This document shows, one piece after another, positions 49,301-60,674 of a stretch of DNA of 64,000 nucleotides (positions within the stretch are counted from its first letter, which is position 1; each line of letters opens with the position of its first letter). The notes under the pieces were generated by a model. That model made no database searches. It was not told where the DNA came from and was given only the letters and a program-made list of their open reading frames with translations. The DNA lies in NCBI GenBank assembly GCA_021442155.1, contig CM038214.1, forward strand, positions 143,688,488-143,752,487, written 5' to 3'. This DNA comes from Cymbidium sinense (lineage: Eukaryota; Streptophyta; Magnoliopsida; Asparagales; Orchidaceae). The position numbers and the translations under genes were made by a program.

Positions 49301-52300
49301 TTTTATTTAGTTTAGTTTAGGTTTCTTTTTAGGGTTTGGGTTTATGATTTTAGGGTTTTAAGCTTAGGGTTGGTTTATGGTTTAGGGTTGTAGTTAAGGG
49401 ATAGTTTGGGTTTGGTTTTAGAGTTTGTGGTTTAAGTAGGTTTAGGGTTTATGGTTTAGGTTTGGTTTAAGGTTTAGGGTTTTAGGGTTTAGGCTTTAGT
49501 GTTTAGAGTTTAGTTTCTTTTAAAAATTCAAAACTATAGGTTTGATTTATTTAGTTTATTTTTTACTTTTTTTATTATTATTTTTATTTACTTTATTTCA
49601 TTTAGTTTAGTTTATTTATTTTAGGTTTATTTATTTTAGTACATTTTTTAGGTTTAGGTTTAGGTTTAGGTTTTATTTTACTTTTTTAGGTTTCAATTTA
49701 TAGTTTTTATTTTAGCTTTTATTTTTTAGTTTAGGTTTATGTTTATTTTTAGTTTTTTTTTTATTTTATTTAGTTTAGAATTTAGTTTTAGTTTATTTTA
49801 GTTTAGGTTTAGGTTTTATTTTAGTTTTTTTATTTTATTTTATTTTGTTTATTTTAGTTTAGGGTTTTTTTTTTATTTATTTTAAGTTTATTTTAGGGTT
49901 TAGGTTTTTATTTAGTTTTATTTTATTTTATTTTAGGTTTATTTTATTTTATTTTATGTTTTATTTTTTTTTTATTTGGGTTTTTTTATTTAGGTTTATT
50001 TTATTTTATTTAGTTTAGTTTTTCTTTATTTTATTTTAATTTTGTTTTATTTTTTATTTTATTTTATTTTATGTTTAGGTTTATGTTTAGGTTTAGTTTA
50101 CTAGGTTTTTTTTATGAATTTTATTTTTTTTTTAATTAATTATTTAGGTTTTATATTTTTTTTAAAATTTTTATATTTTATTTAGTTTAGTTTAAATTTA
50201 GGTTTTAGTTTATTGTTGGGTTTGAGTTTAGCGTTTTGTGGTTTATTTTAGGGTTCTGAGGTTTAGGGTTTATCATTTAGTTGAAGGTTTTTTGTTTAGG
50301 GTTTAGGTAGTTTATGTTTAATGTTTATGGTTTAGGGTTTGTGGTTTGTGGACTTAGGATTTAGTTTTAGGGTTTAGGGTTAATTTTAGGGTTTGGGTTT
50401 AGTTAGTTTTTGTTTTATTTTATTATTTTATGAAAGTAAAACCCATTGATTTAGGGTTTATTTTATTTATTTTATTTTAGTTTATTTTATTTTGATTTAT
50501 TGTTTATTTATGTTTTGTTTAGTTTATTTATTTTAGTTTTATTTATTTTAGTTTAAGTTTTTTATTTTAGATTATTTTATTTAGTTTAGGTTTAGGATTA
50601 GGTTTTCATTTATTTTTTAGTTAAGTTTTATTTTCATTTTATTTTAAGGTCTAATTTTATTTTATTTTATATTTAGGTTCTCATTTTAGTTTAGGTTTTA
50701 GGTTTTATTTTCAATTTAGGTTTAGGTTTATTTTAGTTTATTTTTTATTTTAGTTAGGTTTAGTTTAGGTTTTATTTATTTAGGTTTAATAAGTTTTTTA
50801 TTTATTTTTAGGTTTAGTTTATTTTATTTTATTTTAGGTTTATGTTTTTGATTTAGTTTAGGGTTTAGGTTTTATTTTTAGGTTTATTGTTTAAGTTTAG
50901 GTTCTTACTTTTATTTTATTTTATTTTATTTTAGGGTTTTATTTTTATTATTTTAGTTTAGTTTTGATTTCATTTAAGTTATTTATTTTAGTTTTATTTA
51001 TTTTATTTATTTTATTTTAGATTAGTTTTATTTTTTATTTTATTTTCTTTTTAGGTTTATGTTTATGTTTAGGTTTCAGTTTATGTTTTTATTTTATTAT
51101 TTTATTTTTGTTTAAATTTTTTATTTATTTTAATTTTAGGTTTTATTTAGTTTAGATTTTGATTTATAAGTTTTAAGGTTTAGGAGTGGTTTAGGGTTTA
51201 GGGTGGGGTTTGGAGTTTAGTTTTTAGGCTTTTTAGGGTTTTATTTAGGGTTTAGCAACATTATTATTTAATTTTAGGTTATTTATTATTTTAGTTCATT
51301 TATTTTACCATTTGATTATCCTCAGTTTAGTTTAGTTTTAGTTTAGGTTTATTTTATTTATTTAGGTTTAGGTTTATTTATATTTATTTTTAGGTTTTGG
51401 TGGTTTGGGTTTTAGGTTTGGAGTTTAGTGGTTTAGGGTTTAAGTTTAGGGTTTTAGGCCATTTTAGGGTCAGGGTGTGGTCATATGTTAGTGACTTTTT
51501 TTTATTTTAGGATTTAGGGGTCAGATTAGCTCAGGTTTGGGTTAGGGTCTATGCTTAGGTTTAGGGTTTAATGCTCAGTTTATCTTTTAAATTAAGCAAA
51601 GGATGCCTAGTTTATTTAGTTTATTTTTTATTTATTTATTTTATTTTATTTTTTTAGTTTTATTTTATTTTATCTTTATTTTATTTATTTTAGTTTATTT
51701 ATTTTAGGTTTATTTTAGTACATTTTTGTTTAGGTTTATGTTTATGTTTATGTTTATTTTAGTTTAGTTTTTTAGGATTAGGCTTTATTTTATTTTTAGG
51801 TTTAGGTTTAGTTTATAGTTTTATTTTATTCTATTTCCTTTAGGTTTATGATTTTTTTTAGTTTATTTTATTATATTTACTTTAGAGTTTATTTTATTTT
51901 AAGTTTAGGTTTTCTTTATTTTAGTTTAGTTCAGGTTTATTTTATTTTGGTTATTTTAGGCTTAGTTTTTTTTTAGTTTAGGATTTTTGTTTTATTTTTT
52001 TATTTATTTTTAGGTTTATTTTTTTAGGTTTAGGTTATTAGTTAATTTTTTATTTTATTTTAGGTTTATTTTATTTTATTATGTTTTGTTTTATTTAGGT
52101 TTTTATTTTAGGTTTATTTTATTTAATTTATTTAGTTTAGGATTTTCTTTTGTTTTATTTTGTTTTAATTTTTTTATTTTATTTTTATTTTATATTTAGG
52201 TTTTAGTTCTTTTAGTTTTAGCTTTAGGTTTTAGTTTAGGTTTTATTAATTATATTTTATTTAATTAATTTAGCTTTGGTTTTATTTTTTAAAATTTTAG

Positions 52301-53224
52301 GTATTATTTTAATTTAGGTTTAGGTTTTAGGTTTGGGGTTTATTGAGTTTTGAGTTTAGGAGTTTAGGCTTTAGGGTTGGGGAGGTTTGGTTTAGTTATT
52401 TTGTGCAGGTTTTGTGTTTAGGGTTTAGTGGTAAATGTTTAGTGTAGGGTTTATGGTTCAAGTTTAAGGTTTAGGGTTTAGATTTGTGGTTTAGGATTTA
52501 GGGTTTAGGGTTGGGGATATTTTGTTTTTTTATTTTTATTATTTTTTAAATTAAGTAAACTCATTGATTTAGGTTTATTTAGTCTATTATTTATTTATTT
52601 TAGTTTATTTTATTTTTATTTTGATTTATGGTGATTTTTATTTATATTTAGTTTAGTTTATTTATTTTAGGTTTATTTATTTTAGTTTAGGTTTTTTATT
52701 TTAGTTTATTTTTTATGTTTAGGTTTAGGATTAGGTTTTGATTTATTATTTAGTTAAGTTTTATTTTTTATTTTATTTTAAGGTTCTAGTTTTATTTTTA
52801 TTTTATGTTTTAGGTTTTTATTTTATTCTTTTAAGTTTAGGTTTTTATTTTAGGTTTTATTTTTTAGTTTAGGCTTAGGTTTATTTTTAGTTTATTTTAT
52901 TTTATTTAGTTTAAGTTTAGGTTTAGGTTTAGTTTATTTTAGGTTTAAGTATAGGTTTTGTTTATTTTAGTTTAGGTTTAGGTTTATTTTATTTTTATTT
53001 TAGGTTTAGGTTTTTGATTTAGTTTGGGGTTTACTTTTTATTTTAAGTTTATTGTTTAAGTTTAGGTTCTTACTTAGTTTTATTTTATTTTATTTTAGGT
53101 TTGTTTTTTTTTATTATTTTAGGTTAGTTTGATTTTATTTAAGTTTTTTTTTTTAATCTAGTTTAGGTTTATATTTATTTTATTTTTAGATTTGTTTTTA
53201 TTTTCTATTATTTTCTTTTAAGTT
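46386..53224. repeat. Higher-order array of a ~1-kb T-rich satellite with telomere-like spacers
   Basis: Units begin with an AAATTAAGTAAACC-GTAGGTTTA-type junction at about 46395, 47455, 48510, 49520, 50430, 51583 and 52545, so the period is roughly 0.9-1.15 kb. Inside each, low-complexity words recur in the same order: AGTTTATTTATTTTAGG; an AGTTGAGATTTATT or AGTTAAGTTTTATT landmark; TAGTTTAGGATTAGGTTTAT or close variants; TTATTTTGTTTATTTTA; and a terminal TTTAGGG block. The shared order shows true homology rather than random T-richness. It is cut by the assembly gap. No gene is seen. Confidence 0.8.
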
Positions 53225-53324
53225 NNNNNNNNNNNNNNNNNNNNNNNNNNNNNNNNNNNNNNNNNNNNNNNNNNNNNNNNNNNNNNNNNNNNNNNNNNNN
53301 NNNNNNNNNNNNNNNNNNNNNNNN
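53225..53324. other. Assembly gap (100 N)
   Basis: Second run of exactly 100 N. T-rich satellite lies on its left and unrelated AT-rich island sequence on its right, so the true junction is unknown. Confidence 0.97.
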
Positions 53325-54750
53325 CGCTTTCCTAGCACAACCATTGCACACCAAAAGGCAACCCCTTAGGTTGGCTAGTTTCACCCCATGACCACTAGAC
53401 TATCCTTGATTTGTAAATGAGATAGACAAGTCTGATATAGCCCCTTCTCAAGTGGGTTCATCACACACATGGTCCATAAATTAAATCAATCAAATTTGAC
53501 TTATCTCACATTGCCAATGGATATGCCCTCAATTTAAAATCAAACTAAACCAAACAAACCATATCAAATCACATGAAATTAAGCTAAAATTAATTCTGAC
53601 TACTTTTGAGTTGACATAAATCCCCAATGACATTCACTCAAGAGTCTCCTAGGTCGTTGATTTGTTATGCATCCAACAGTCACCCTGTGTTGTTCCTCAC
53701 TTTGAAGATGTAAGTCTACTATGCCTTCTTCCTAGCATAGCCATTGACATTGAAAGGCAACCCCTTAGGTTGGCTAGCTCTATCTCATGGTAGACTATCT
53801 CTTTGGTGTTCCTAGCACAACCCTAGAGGATCCTTAAATGACACACCATAGCACACCCCTAATGATGTTCCCAAAAGCTTACCTTAAATTTGGCCAAATC
53901 CCTTCATCTCAGCCTATTAATCAATATTTTTATGAATTATACCAATAGAAACCCTACTACATCATACTATAACAAACTAAAATATGCTAAACAACAAGTA
54001 GTAATACACAATATTATGCTTTAATGCATGATGCTACACTATGTTATTGCATCCTATATTATATTATATTGCATATCACATCACAAGGGATTGCTTAAGA
54101 TAAAAAATCATAAAATTTGTCTAAATTATAAAAAACTATATATTTTGTATCACTTACATATTTTAAATTGAAATAATATATTATAATGCCATGCTCTACC
54201 TATTATGAATTTGGCCAAATTTTGCCATTTTAAAGTCTAAATCAACATTTTTATAAATAATGCTAGTGTAGGCTCGACTGCATGATCTTAAAATACTAAA
54301 AGAATTTAAAATGCATAAAATAATATATTATGATATATGATGTTATACTATGCTACAACATATAATATTTATTTTGAACATAAAATCTTAGTTTTTAGAC
54401 TACAAGTGGCATAGCACACCTTTGGTACTACAACCTAATTCCCACTTCAAATTTAACAAATTTCATCATTTGATTTATTAAATCAATATTTTTATGGATT
54501 TATATTAATATGTATTCAGGCACAATACCATAATATACTAAAAACATTTTAAAACATCTTATAACATCCAAAAAACACTTCACTAGCCCAAATATATGAT
54601 GCTACATTATACTATAATATATGGTATTATGATATGATTTAGGGTTAAGGTTTATGGTATTCAAATCCTTAATAGTCAAGGGAAAGTCTCTTGAAAACAT
54701 TTTCTTTAGTAAAATAACTATGTTATGATTAGGTCATTCTTTAGATCTAC
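53325..54750. repeat. AT-rich island with two internal repeat families
   Basis: A ~70-base segment with CCTAGCA-A-CCATTG, then AAAGGCAACCCCTTAGG and TTGGCTAG, occurs at about 53330 and again at about 53728. Further on, three diverged tandem units begin near 53888, 54210 and 54450; each has AATTTGGCCAAAT or a variant, then ATCAATATTTTTATGAATTA, and ends with runs of ATGATGCTACA and TATATTAT words. No open frame of note and no recognisable element ends. Confidence 0.7.
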
Positions 54751-55113
54751 TCCTGATAACATCTTAATTCAAGGTTTAGGGTTAGGGTTTAGGGTTTTGA
54801 GTTTATTATTTAGGGTTTGGGGTTTATGGTTTAGGGTTTAGGGTTTAGGTTGTGGTTTTGGTTTATTTTTGTGGTTTAGGTTTGTGAGTTTTGAGTTAAG
54901 TTTTAGGGTTTAGGGTTTAGGGTTTAGATTATAGGGTTTAGGGTTTAGGGTTTAGGGTTTAGGGTTTAGGCTTTAGAGCTCAGGGTTTAGGGTTTTAAAT
55001 TTAGGGTTTAGAATTTAGGGTTTAGTGTTTAGGGTTTAAGATAGAATTTAGGGTTTAGGGTTTAGGTTTTAGGTCTTAGGTTTAGGGTTTAAGTTTTAGT
55101 TTAGGGTTTAAGG
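54751..55113. repeat. G-strand telomere-like array
   Basis: One of the better-preserved TTTAGGG tracts in the window, with several consecutive perfect heptamers near 54905-54970, mixed with TTTAGAG and TTTAGTG variants. Confidence 0.9.
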
Positions 55114-55595
55114 TTTTTTTTTCTAACAGAACAAATTTAGTTTCAACATTTCTTCTTTCAATTTCATCAACCAAGTAGAAACCCAAGTTTTCTTAGACAC
55201 AATATAGATAAAAAAGGAGCACCCATTGAGCAAATCAAAAACCCTAGGTAAGTAGAACTGTCTCTACTATAAAGACACAGTTGCATAAGTAAAAGATCGA
55301 ATCGTCTGTTCTTCAATTTTCCCAATTCCCATCAGAACCACCCCCACCTCTCGAGTAGCAGGATCTGCCATCATATCTCTGATCTCTTCTTTCTCCACCA
55401 CCACAATTGTAACCTATGTCGCTCCTCCTACCTCCATAACCACTACTGCTTTGACCACCACCTCCATATCCACCAACACCTCCAGATCCCCCACCATCAC
55501 TTTGATAACCATCGCCTCAGCCTTCGTCTCCACCACCAAATCAAGACTGAGCCTAGTTGACGGTGATATTCCTATCGTCAACGTCACCCATTATT
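55114..55595 (-). pseudogene. GRP retrocopy L
   Basis: One of the longest copies. In sense it opens AATAATGGGTGACGTTGACG, then GATAGGAATATCACCGTCAA (RNITVN) and CTAGGCTCAGTCTTGATTTG. The glycine tail is nearly full length (GGAGGTGTTGGATATGG, GGTGGTGGTCAAAGCAG, GGTTATGGAGG, GGGGGTGGTTCTGATGGG) and ends GGGAATTGGGAAAATTGAAG. A frameshift after the RRM edge and a lost stop prevent a GRP reading. 3' UTR complete, A-run of ~9. Confidence 0.88.
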
Positions 55596-56411
55596 GTGGT
55601 TTAGGTTAGTTTAGGTTTATGGTTTAGGTTAGTTTAGCTTGTGTGGTTTAGTCTGTGGTTAGGTTTATGGTAGGTTTAGTGGTTTAGTGTTTAGGGTTTA
55701 GGTGTGTTTAGGGTGTTTAGTGGGTTTAGAGTTTAGGATTAGGTTTAGGGTGGGGCAGTGAAGTTGTGGTTTAGGTTTAGTGGTTTAAATACAAAAGAGG
55801 GGTTTATTTAATTAAATTTTCTTTATCTAGGTGTTTTATTTTATTTAATTTTTTATTTTATTTTAGATTTATTTATTTTAGTTCATTTTATTTTATTTTA
55901 AGTTTAGTTTATTTTTATTTAATTTAGGTTTAGGTTTATGACAGTTTAGTTTTATTTTATTTTAGGTTTAGGTTAAGTTTATTTTTATTTTATTTTAGGT
56001 TTTATTTTAGTTTGTTTTATTTTATTTTATTGTATTATTTATTTAGTTTAGGTTTAAGTTTTATTTTTAGTTTATTTTATAGTTAGGTTTATTTTATTTT
56101 ATTTATTTTATTTTATTTATTTGTTTTTTTTTTAGTTTAGGGTTTTAGGTTTTATTTTTATTTATTTTAGTTATTTTTGGTTTTATTTTTAGTTTAGAGT
56201 TTAATTTTTATTTTATTTAATCTTAAGTTTATTTTATTTAGGTTTTTATTTTTTATCTTTAGGTTTTTTATTTATATTATTTTGGTTTATTTTTATTTTT
56301 TATTTTTTCTTTTTATTTCTAAGTTTTATTTTGGTTTTAGTTTTTGTCATTATTATTTTATTTTATTTTATTTTATTTTATATCTCAGTTTTATTTATCT
56401 TTATTATCTTA
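55596..56411. repeat. Degenerate telomere-like tract and T-rich satellite unit
   Basis: GTTTAGTGGTTTAG-type degenerate repeats run to about 55790. T-rich monomer follows, with a degraded junction AAATACAAAAGAGGGGTTTA at its start. No gene is seen; open frames near the end run into the GC-rich patch. Confidence 0.72.
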
Positions 56412-56999
56412 TAAGCCCAGGCCTTGGTTTAGGCGCAAGCCTATGGGCCTGTGTCAGAGCCTGTGGCAGGTCTTGGGCTCAGTCAGGTCAAGACTCCAGG
56501 GCCTGGCCCATGGCCTCTGGCCCATGACTCCAGCCCAGTGGCCTGAGGCCCAAGGCCCAGCCTGGCCTCAGAGATCAGTGGCCTCTGGGCTATGGCCAGG
56601 GCAGGGCCCAGTGCCACCCAGCCCAGGATCTGTGTGGCTCAGGGCTCGCCCAGTGCCTGGGCCTGGAGCCCAGGGTCAGTGGCCTCTGGGGTCACTGCCA
56701 GCCAGGACTGTGGCCTGGGTGGCCTGGGCTAGGCCTGCCTGTGAGTCCATGGCCCAGTCAGCCAGAGCTCAGTGCTGCAGTGGGCCCAGGCATGCTGGCC
56801 TGGCTCATGGCTCAGTGGCTCAGTGGCCCAGTCCTGCAGATCTCTGCAGCCTTGGCTGGCCCAGTGGCTCAGGGCCCAGGGCCTGTGATGTGGCCTGGGG
56901 CTCAGGCCCAAGGCTTAGCCTGGCAGTGATGGGCTTGGGCCTGGTCTTGTGGCCCAGATCTAATTAGCCTTAGTGGCCTGGGCTCAGTTTGTGTTTCAG
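56412..56999. repeat. GC-rich patch (GGCCCAGTGGCCTGGG type)
   Basis: About 590 bases made of imperfect CAGTGGCC, GGGCTCAGG, GGCCCAGG and CCTGGGC words, in sharp contrast to the T-rich surroundings. It sits where other units carry their TTTAGGG block, just before a junction AAACCAAGCAAACCGGCAGG. Overlapping long open frames exist on both strands, as expected from stop-poor GC-rich repeats. Tryptophan- and proline-rich translations have no family resemblance. It could be a T-to-C/A-to-G drifted telomere block or a base-calling artefact. Confidence 0.75.
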
Positions 57000-57698
57000 T
57001 TTAGGTTTTTTAAACCAAGCAAACCGGCAGGTTTAGTTTATTTAATTTATTTAGTTCATTTTATTTATCTGAGTTTATTTTATTTATTTAGTATTTTATT
57101 TTTATTTAGTTTATTTATTTATTTATTTATTTATTTTATCTCAGATTTTATATTTATTTTTAGGTCCAGTTTATATTTTAGTGAGTTTTATTTTTTATTT
57201 TATTTAGGATTAAGTTTATTTTTATTTTAGGTTTAGTTTATGTTTTATTTTATTATTTTAGTTTTAGGTTTTTATTTTGTTTATTTTAAGTATTTTTTAA
57301 GTTTAGGTTTAGTTTATTTTATTTATTTATTTATTTTTAAGTTTGTTTTTAGTTTAGGGTTTTATTTATTTATTTTCATGTTTTAGGTTTATTTTAGGTT
57401 TAAGTTTTTATTTTAAATTTAGTTTTTATTTTATTTAGGTTTCTTATTTTTTTTAGTTTAGTTTAGATTTTTATTTATTTTATTTTAGTTTTTTTTAATT
57501 TTAATTTATTTTTTAGGTTTATATTTTAGTTTATGTTTTTTTTTACTTTATTTTAGTTTAGTTTAGGTTTTTAGCTTTTTAGGTTTTTTGTGGTTTAGGT
57601 TTGTGTTAGTTTAGAGTTTAGGGTTTAGGGTTTAATATTTGGGGTTTAAGGTTTAGGTTTTAGGTTAAGGGTTTAAGTTTTAGTTTAGAGTTTTGGGG
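57000..57698. repeat. T-rich satellite unit and telomere-like tract
   Basis: Starts with the AAACCAAGCAAACC junction and continues as T-rich monomer with TTTATTTATTTATTTATTTA. From about 57590 TTTAGGG-type repeats lead into GRP copy M. Confidence 0.78.
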
Positions 57699-58183
57699 TT
57701 TTTTTTAACAGAGAATAAATTCATATTCAACTTTTCTTCTTTTCGATTCATCAACCAAGTAGCACTCCAAGTTTTCTAAGTCACAAGTGATGCATAGATA
57801 AAAAATGAGCACCTATAAAGAAAATCAAAAACCCTAGATAAGTAGAACTGTCTCTACTATAAAGACACAGTTCCATAAGCAGCAGATCGGATCGATCATT
57901 CTTTAGTTTCTCCAATTCCCATCAGAACCACCCCGGCCTCTCGAGTAGTGGGATCCATCATCATATCCCCGTTCTCTCCCTCCGCCACCACCACGGCTAT
58001 AACCTTTGTCGCTCCTCCTAGCTCCATAACTACCATTACTCTAACCACCACCACTATATCCACTAACAGCTCTAGATCCCCCACCACCATTGCAATAACC
58101 GCCACCTCTGCCTTTGCTTCCACCGCTAGATCTAGACAGCCTGGGTTGACGTGATGTTCCCTGCGCAAGGTTCTACCATTCTT
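57699..58183 (-). pseudogene. GRP retrocopy M
   Basis: Nearly full-length fragment. The 5' side in sense is AAGAATGGTAGAACCTTGCG, then GGAACATCACGTCAACCC (one base lost from ITVN). The tail retains GGTGGCGGTTATTGC, GGTGGTGGGGGATCTAG, GGTTATAGCCGTGG, CGGGGATATGATGATGG and CGAGAGGCCGGGG. It ends GATGGGAATTGGAGAAACTAAAG (GNWRN plus the natural stop), which is one of the two best-preserved C-termini. One TAG interrupts the glycine tail. 3' UTR intact; A-run of eight. Confidence 0.9.
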
Positions 58184-59254
58184 ATGATTTAGGTTAGTTT
58201 AGGTTTAGTGTTACTTTTGGTTTAGTTTGGGGATTAGGATTTATGGTTGTAGTTTTGTGGTTTGGGGTTTAGATTTAGTTTTAGGTTTTAATGTTTAGGT
58301 TTAGGTTTATTGAGGTCATTTTAGGGGTTGAGGGTTTATGGTTTAGGGTTTAGGGTTTAGGGTCAGGTGGGTGTTTAAAGTAGGAGTGGTGTGGGTTATT
58401 AAGGTTTATGGTTTAGGATTTTTTTATTCAAACCCGACAGTTTATGCATATTTAGTTTATTTAGTTTATTTATTTGAGTTTATTTTATTTTCATTTTATT
58501 TAGGTTTATTTTAATTTTATTTAGTTTAATATATTTAGTTTAGTTTTTAATTTTAGTGTTTTATATGTCAGTTTATTTGTTGAATTTTATTTTATTTTAT
58601 TTTAGGTTTTATTTTTATTTTAGGTTTAGGTTTAGGTTTTATTTTATTTAGTTTAGGTTTTTTTATTTTACATTTATTTTAGGTTTTATTTTTAGTTTAG
58701 GTTTAAGTTTAGTTTATTTTATTTTATTTTAGGTTTAGGATTAGTTTATTTATAGGGTTATGTTTTTTATTCATTTTAGTTTAGTTTATTTTAGGTTTAG
58801 GTTTATTATATTTATTTTATTTTATTTTAGGTTTTTTTTAGTTTAGGTTTATTTTATTTATTTTAGTATTTTTTGTGTTCATTTAGTTTTATTTTATTTT
58901 TTAGGTTTATTTTATTTTAATTTAGGTTTAATTTTATTTTATTTAGGTTTTATTTTTAGTTTAGTTTAGGTTTTATTTATTTTATTATTTAGTTTTATTT
59001 TATTTTAGTTTATTTTTAGATTTAGATATAGGTTAAGGTTTAGGTTTTAATTTTTCTTTTTATTTTATTTTGGTTTAGGTTTTTTTATTTATTTCTTTTA
59101 GGTTTTTATTTTAGTTTAGGTTTAGTTTTTAAATTTTTTTTGTGTTTTGTTTAGTTTAGTTTTGGGTTAAATATTTAGAGTTTAAGGATTTGGGTTTAGG
59201 GTTTAGGTTTTAGGTTTAGGGTTTAAGTTTTAGTTTAGGGTTTAGGGTTTAGTG
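58184..59254. repeat. Degenerate telomere-like tract, T-rich unit, telomere-like tract
   Basis: Degenerate TTTAGG-type repeats to about 58420, a junction-like AAACCCGACAGTTTATGC, a T-rich monomer, and TTTAGGG from about 59160. No gene is seen. Confidence 0.75.
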
Positions 59255-59729
59255 TTTTTTTTAACAGAGAACAAATTCAGATTCAACATTTCTTCTTTTT
59301 GATTTTATCAACCAAGTAGCACCCGGAGTTTTCTAAGACATAAGTGATGACATAAATAAAAAATGAGTATCGATAGAGCAAATCAAAAACCATAGATAAG
59401 TAGAACCGTCTCTACTATAAAGACACAGTTCCATAAGGAGATTGAATTTTCTCGCTTTCTCCAATTCCCATCAACTAACCCCTCCGAGTAGCAGATTCAA
59501 AGATCATATCCCCGATCTCTCTCTCTACCACAACCATGACTATAACCTCCATCGCTCCTCTTGCCTCCAAAACCCCCACTGCTCTGACTACCACCTCCAT
59601 ATCCACTAGGACCTCTAGATCCCCACCACCACTATGATAATCATCACCTATGCCTTCGACTGTACTGTTAGATCAAGACTGAGCCTAATTGACAGTGATG
59701 TTCTTGCCATCAAGGTTCTACCCATTCTG
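59255..59729 (-). pseudogene. GRP retrocopy N
   Basis: In sense it starts AGAATGGGTAGAACCTTGAT followed by GGCAAGAACATCACTGTCAA (GKNITVN), close to the family's LDGRNITVN. It includes GGTGGTGGGGATCTAGAGG, GGATATGGAGGTGGTAG, GGTTTTGGAGGCAAGAGG and a damaged C-terminus (GAGGGGTTAGTTGATGGG, then GGAGAAAGCGAG in place of NWRN). 3' UTR standard with TCTCCTTATGGAACTGTG. A-run of eight. Confidence 0.88.
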
Positions 59730-60674
59730 TGGCTTAGGGTTTGTGGTGGTTTAGATCATGTGGTTTGGGGTTTGTGGTCAGAGGTTTTATGGCATGTGGT
59801 TTAGGGGTTTGTGTATTATTTAAGGTTTAAGGTTTAGGTTTGGTTTGTGGTTTAGGGTTTGGTTTTAGGGTTTTAGGTGTAGTGGTTTAGGATTTAGGGT
59901 TTAAGGAGGTTTAGGTAGGTAGTGCCTGTTTAGGGTTTAGGGTGGGGATTTTGATTGGTTTTATATTAACCAAACCCATTTAGGTTTAGTTTATTTATTT
60001 GAGTTTATTTTATTTTAATTTTATTTATGTTTATTTTATTTATTTAGCCTTTATCTTTTATTTATTTTAGTGGTTTTATTTTAGTTTATTTATAGCTTTA
60101 TTTTAGTTGAATTTATTTTATTTTATTTTTATGTTTCATTTTTCTTTTTTAGTGGGTTTTAATTTTTTAGGTTTATGTTTGTTTTATTTTAGGTTTATTT
60201 TCAAGTTTTATTTTTAGTTAAGGTTTAGGTTTATTTTAGTTTATTTTATTATATTTAGTTTAGGTTTAGTTTATTTTAGGTTTAGATTTTATTTATTTAG
60301 TTTAAGTTTATTTTATTTTTATATTAGGTTTAGTTTTTTGTTTAGTGTAGGTCTATTGTTTGTTTATTTATTCTTTTAGGTTTATGTTTTATTTAAATTT
60401 TATTTTATTTTATTTTAGGTTTATTTTATTTTATTTTGTGTTTATTTTATTTATATTTTTATTTTAGTTTAGTTTAGTTTATTTTATTTTAGTTTAGTTT
60501 TATTTTTATTTTTATTTTAAGTTTGGTTTTTTTAGTTTATGTTTTAGTTTATTTTATTTTTATTTTGTTTGCTTTAGTTATTTATTTATTTTATTTTGAG
60601 GTTTTATTTAGTTTAGGTTTAAGTTTTTTACTTTTAGGGTTTAGGGCTTAATGTTTAGGGTTTAGGGTTTAAGG
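59730..60674. repeat. Degenerate telomere-like tract and T-rich satellite unit
   Basis: GTGGTTTAG-type degenerate repeat to about 59960, junction-like AACCAAACCCATTTAGG, then T-rich monomer. The telomere-like block before the next GRP copy is reduced to about 45 bases. Confidence 0.75.

Noticed and set aside
56344..56967. 207-codon open frame in GC-rich sequence, with overlapping frames on both strands
   Set aside because: GC-rich repeat is stop-poor in all frames; the translation is Ala/Gly/Pro/Trp repetition with no domain, and its upstream part is T-rich satellite.
57896..58168. Val/Met-rich minus-strand frames over GRP copies (also 60852-61073 and 63577-63822) and Thr/Ser-rich plus-strand frames
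   Set aside because: These are wrong-frame or antisense readings of the GRP glycine repeats; the glycine frame with the GNWRN end is the real ancestry.
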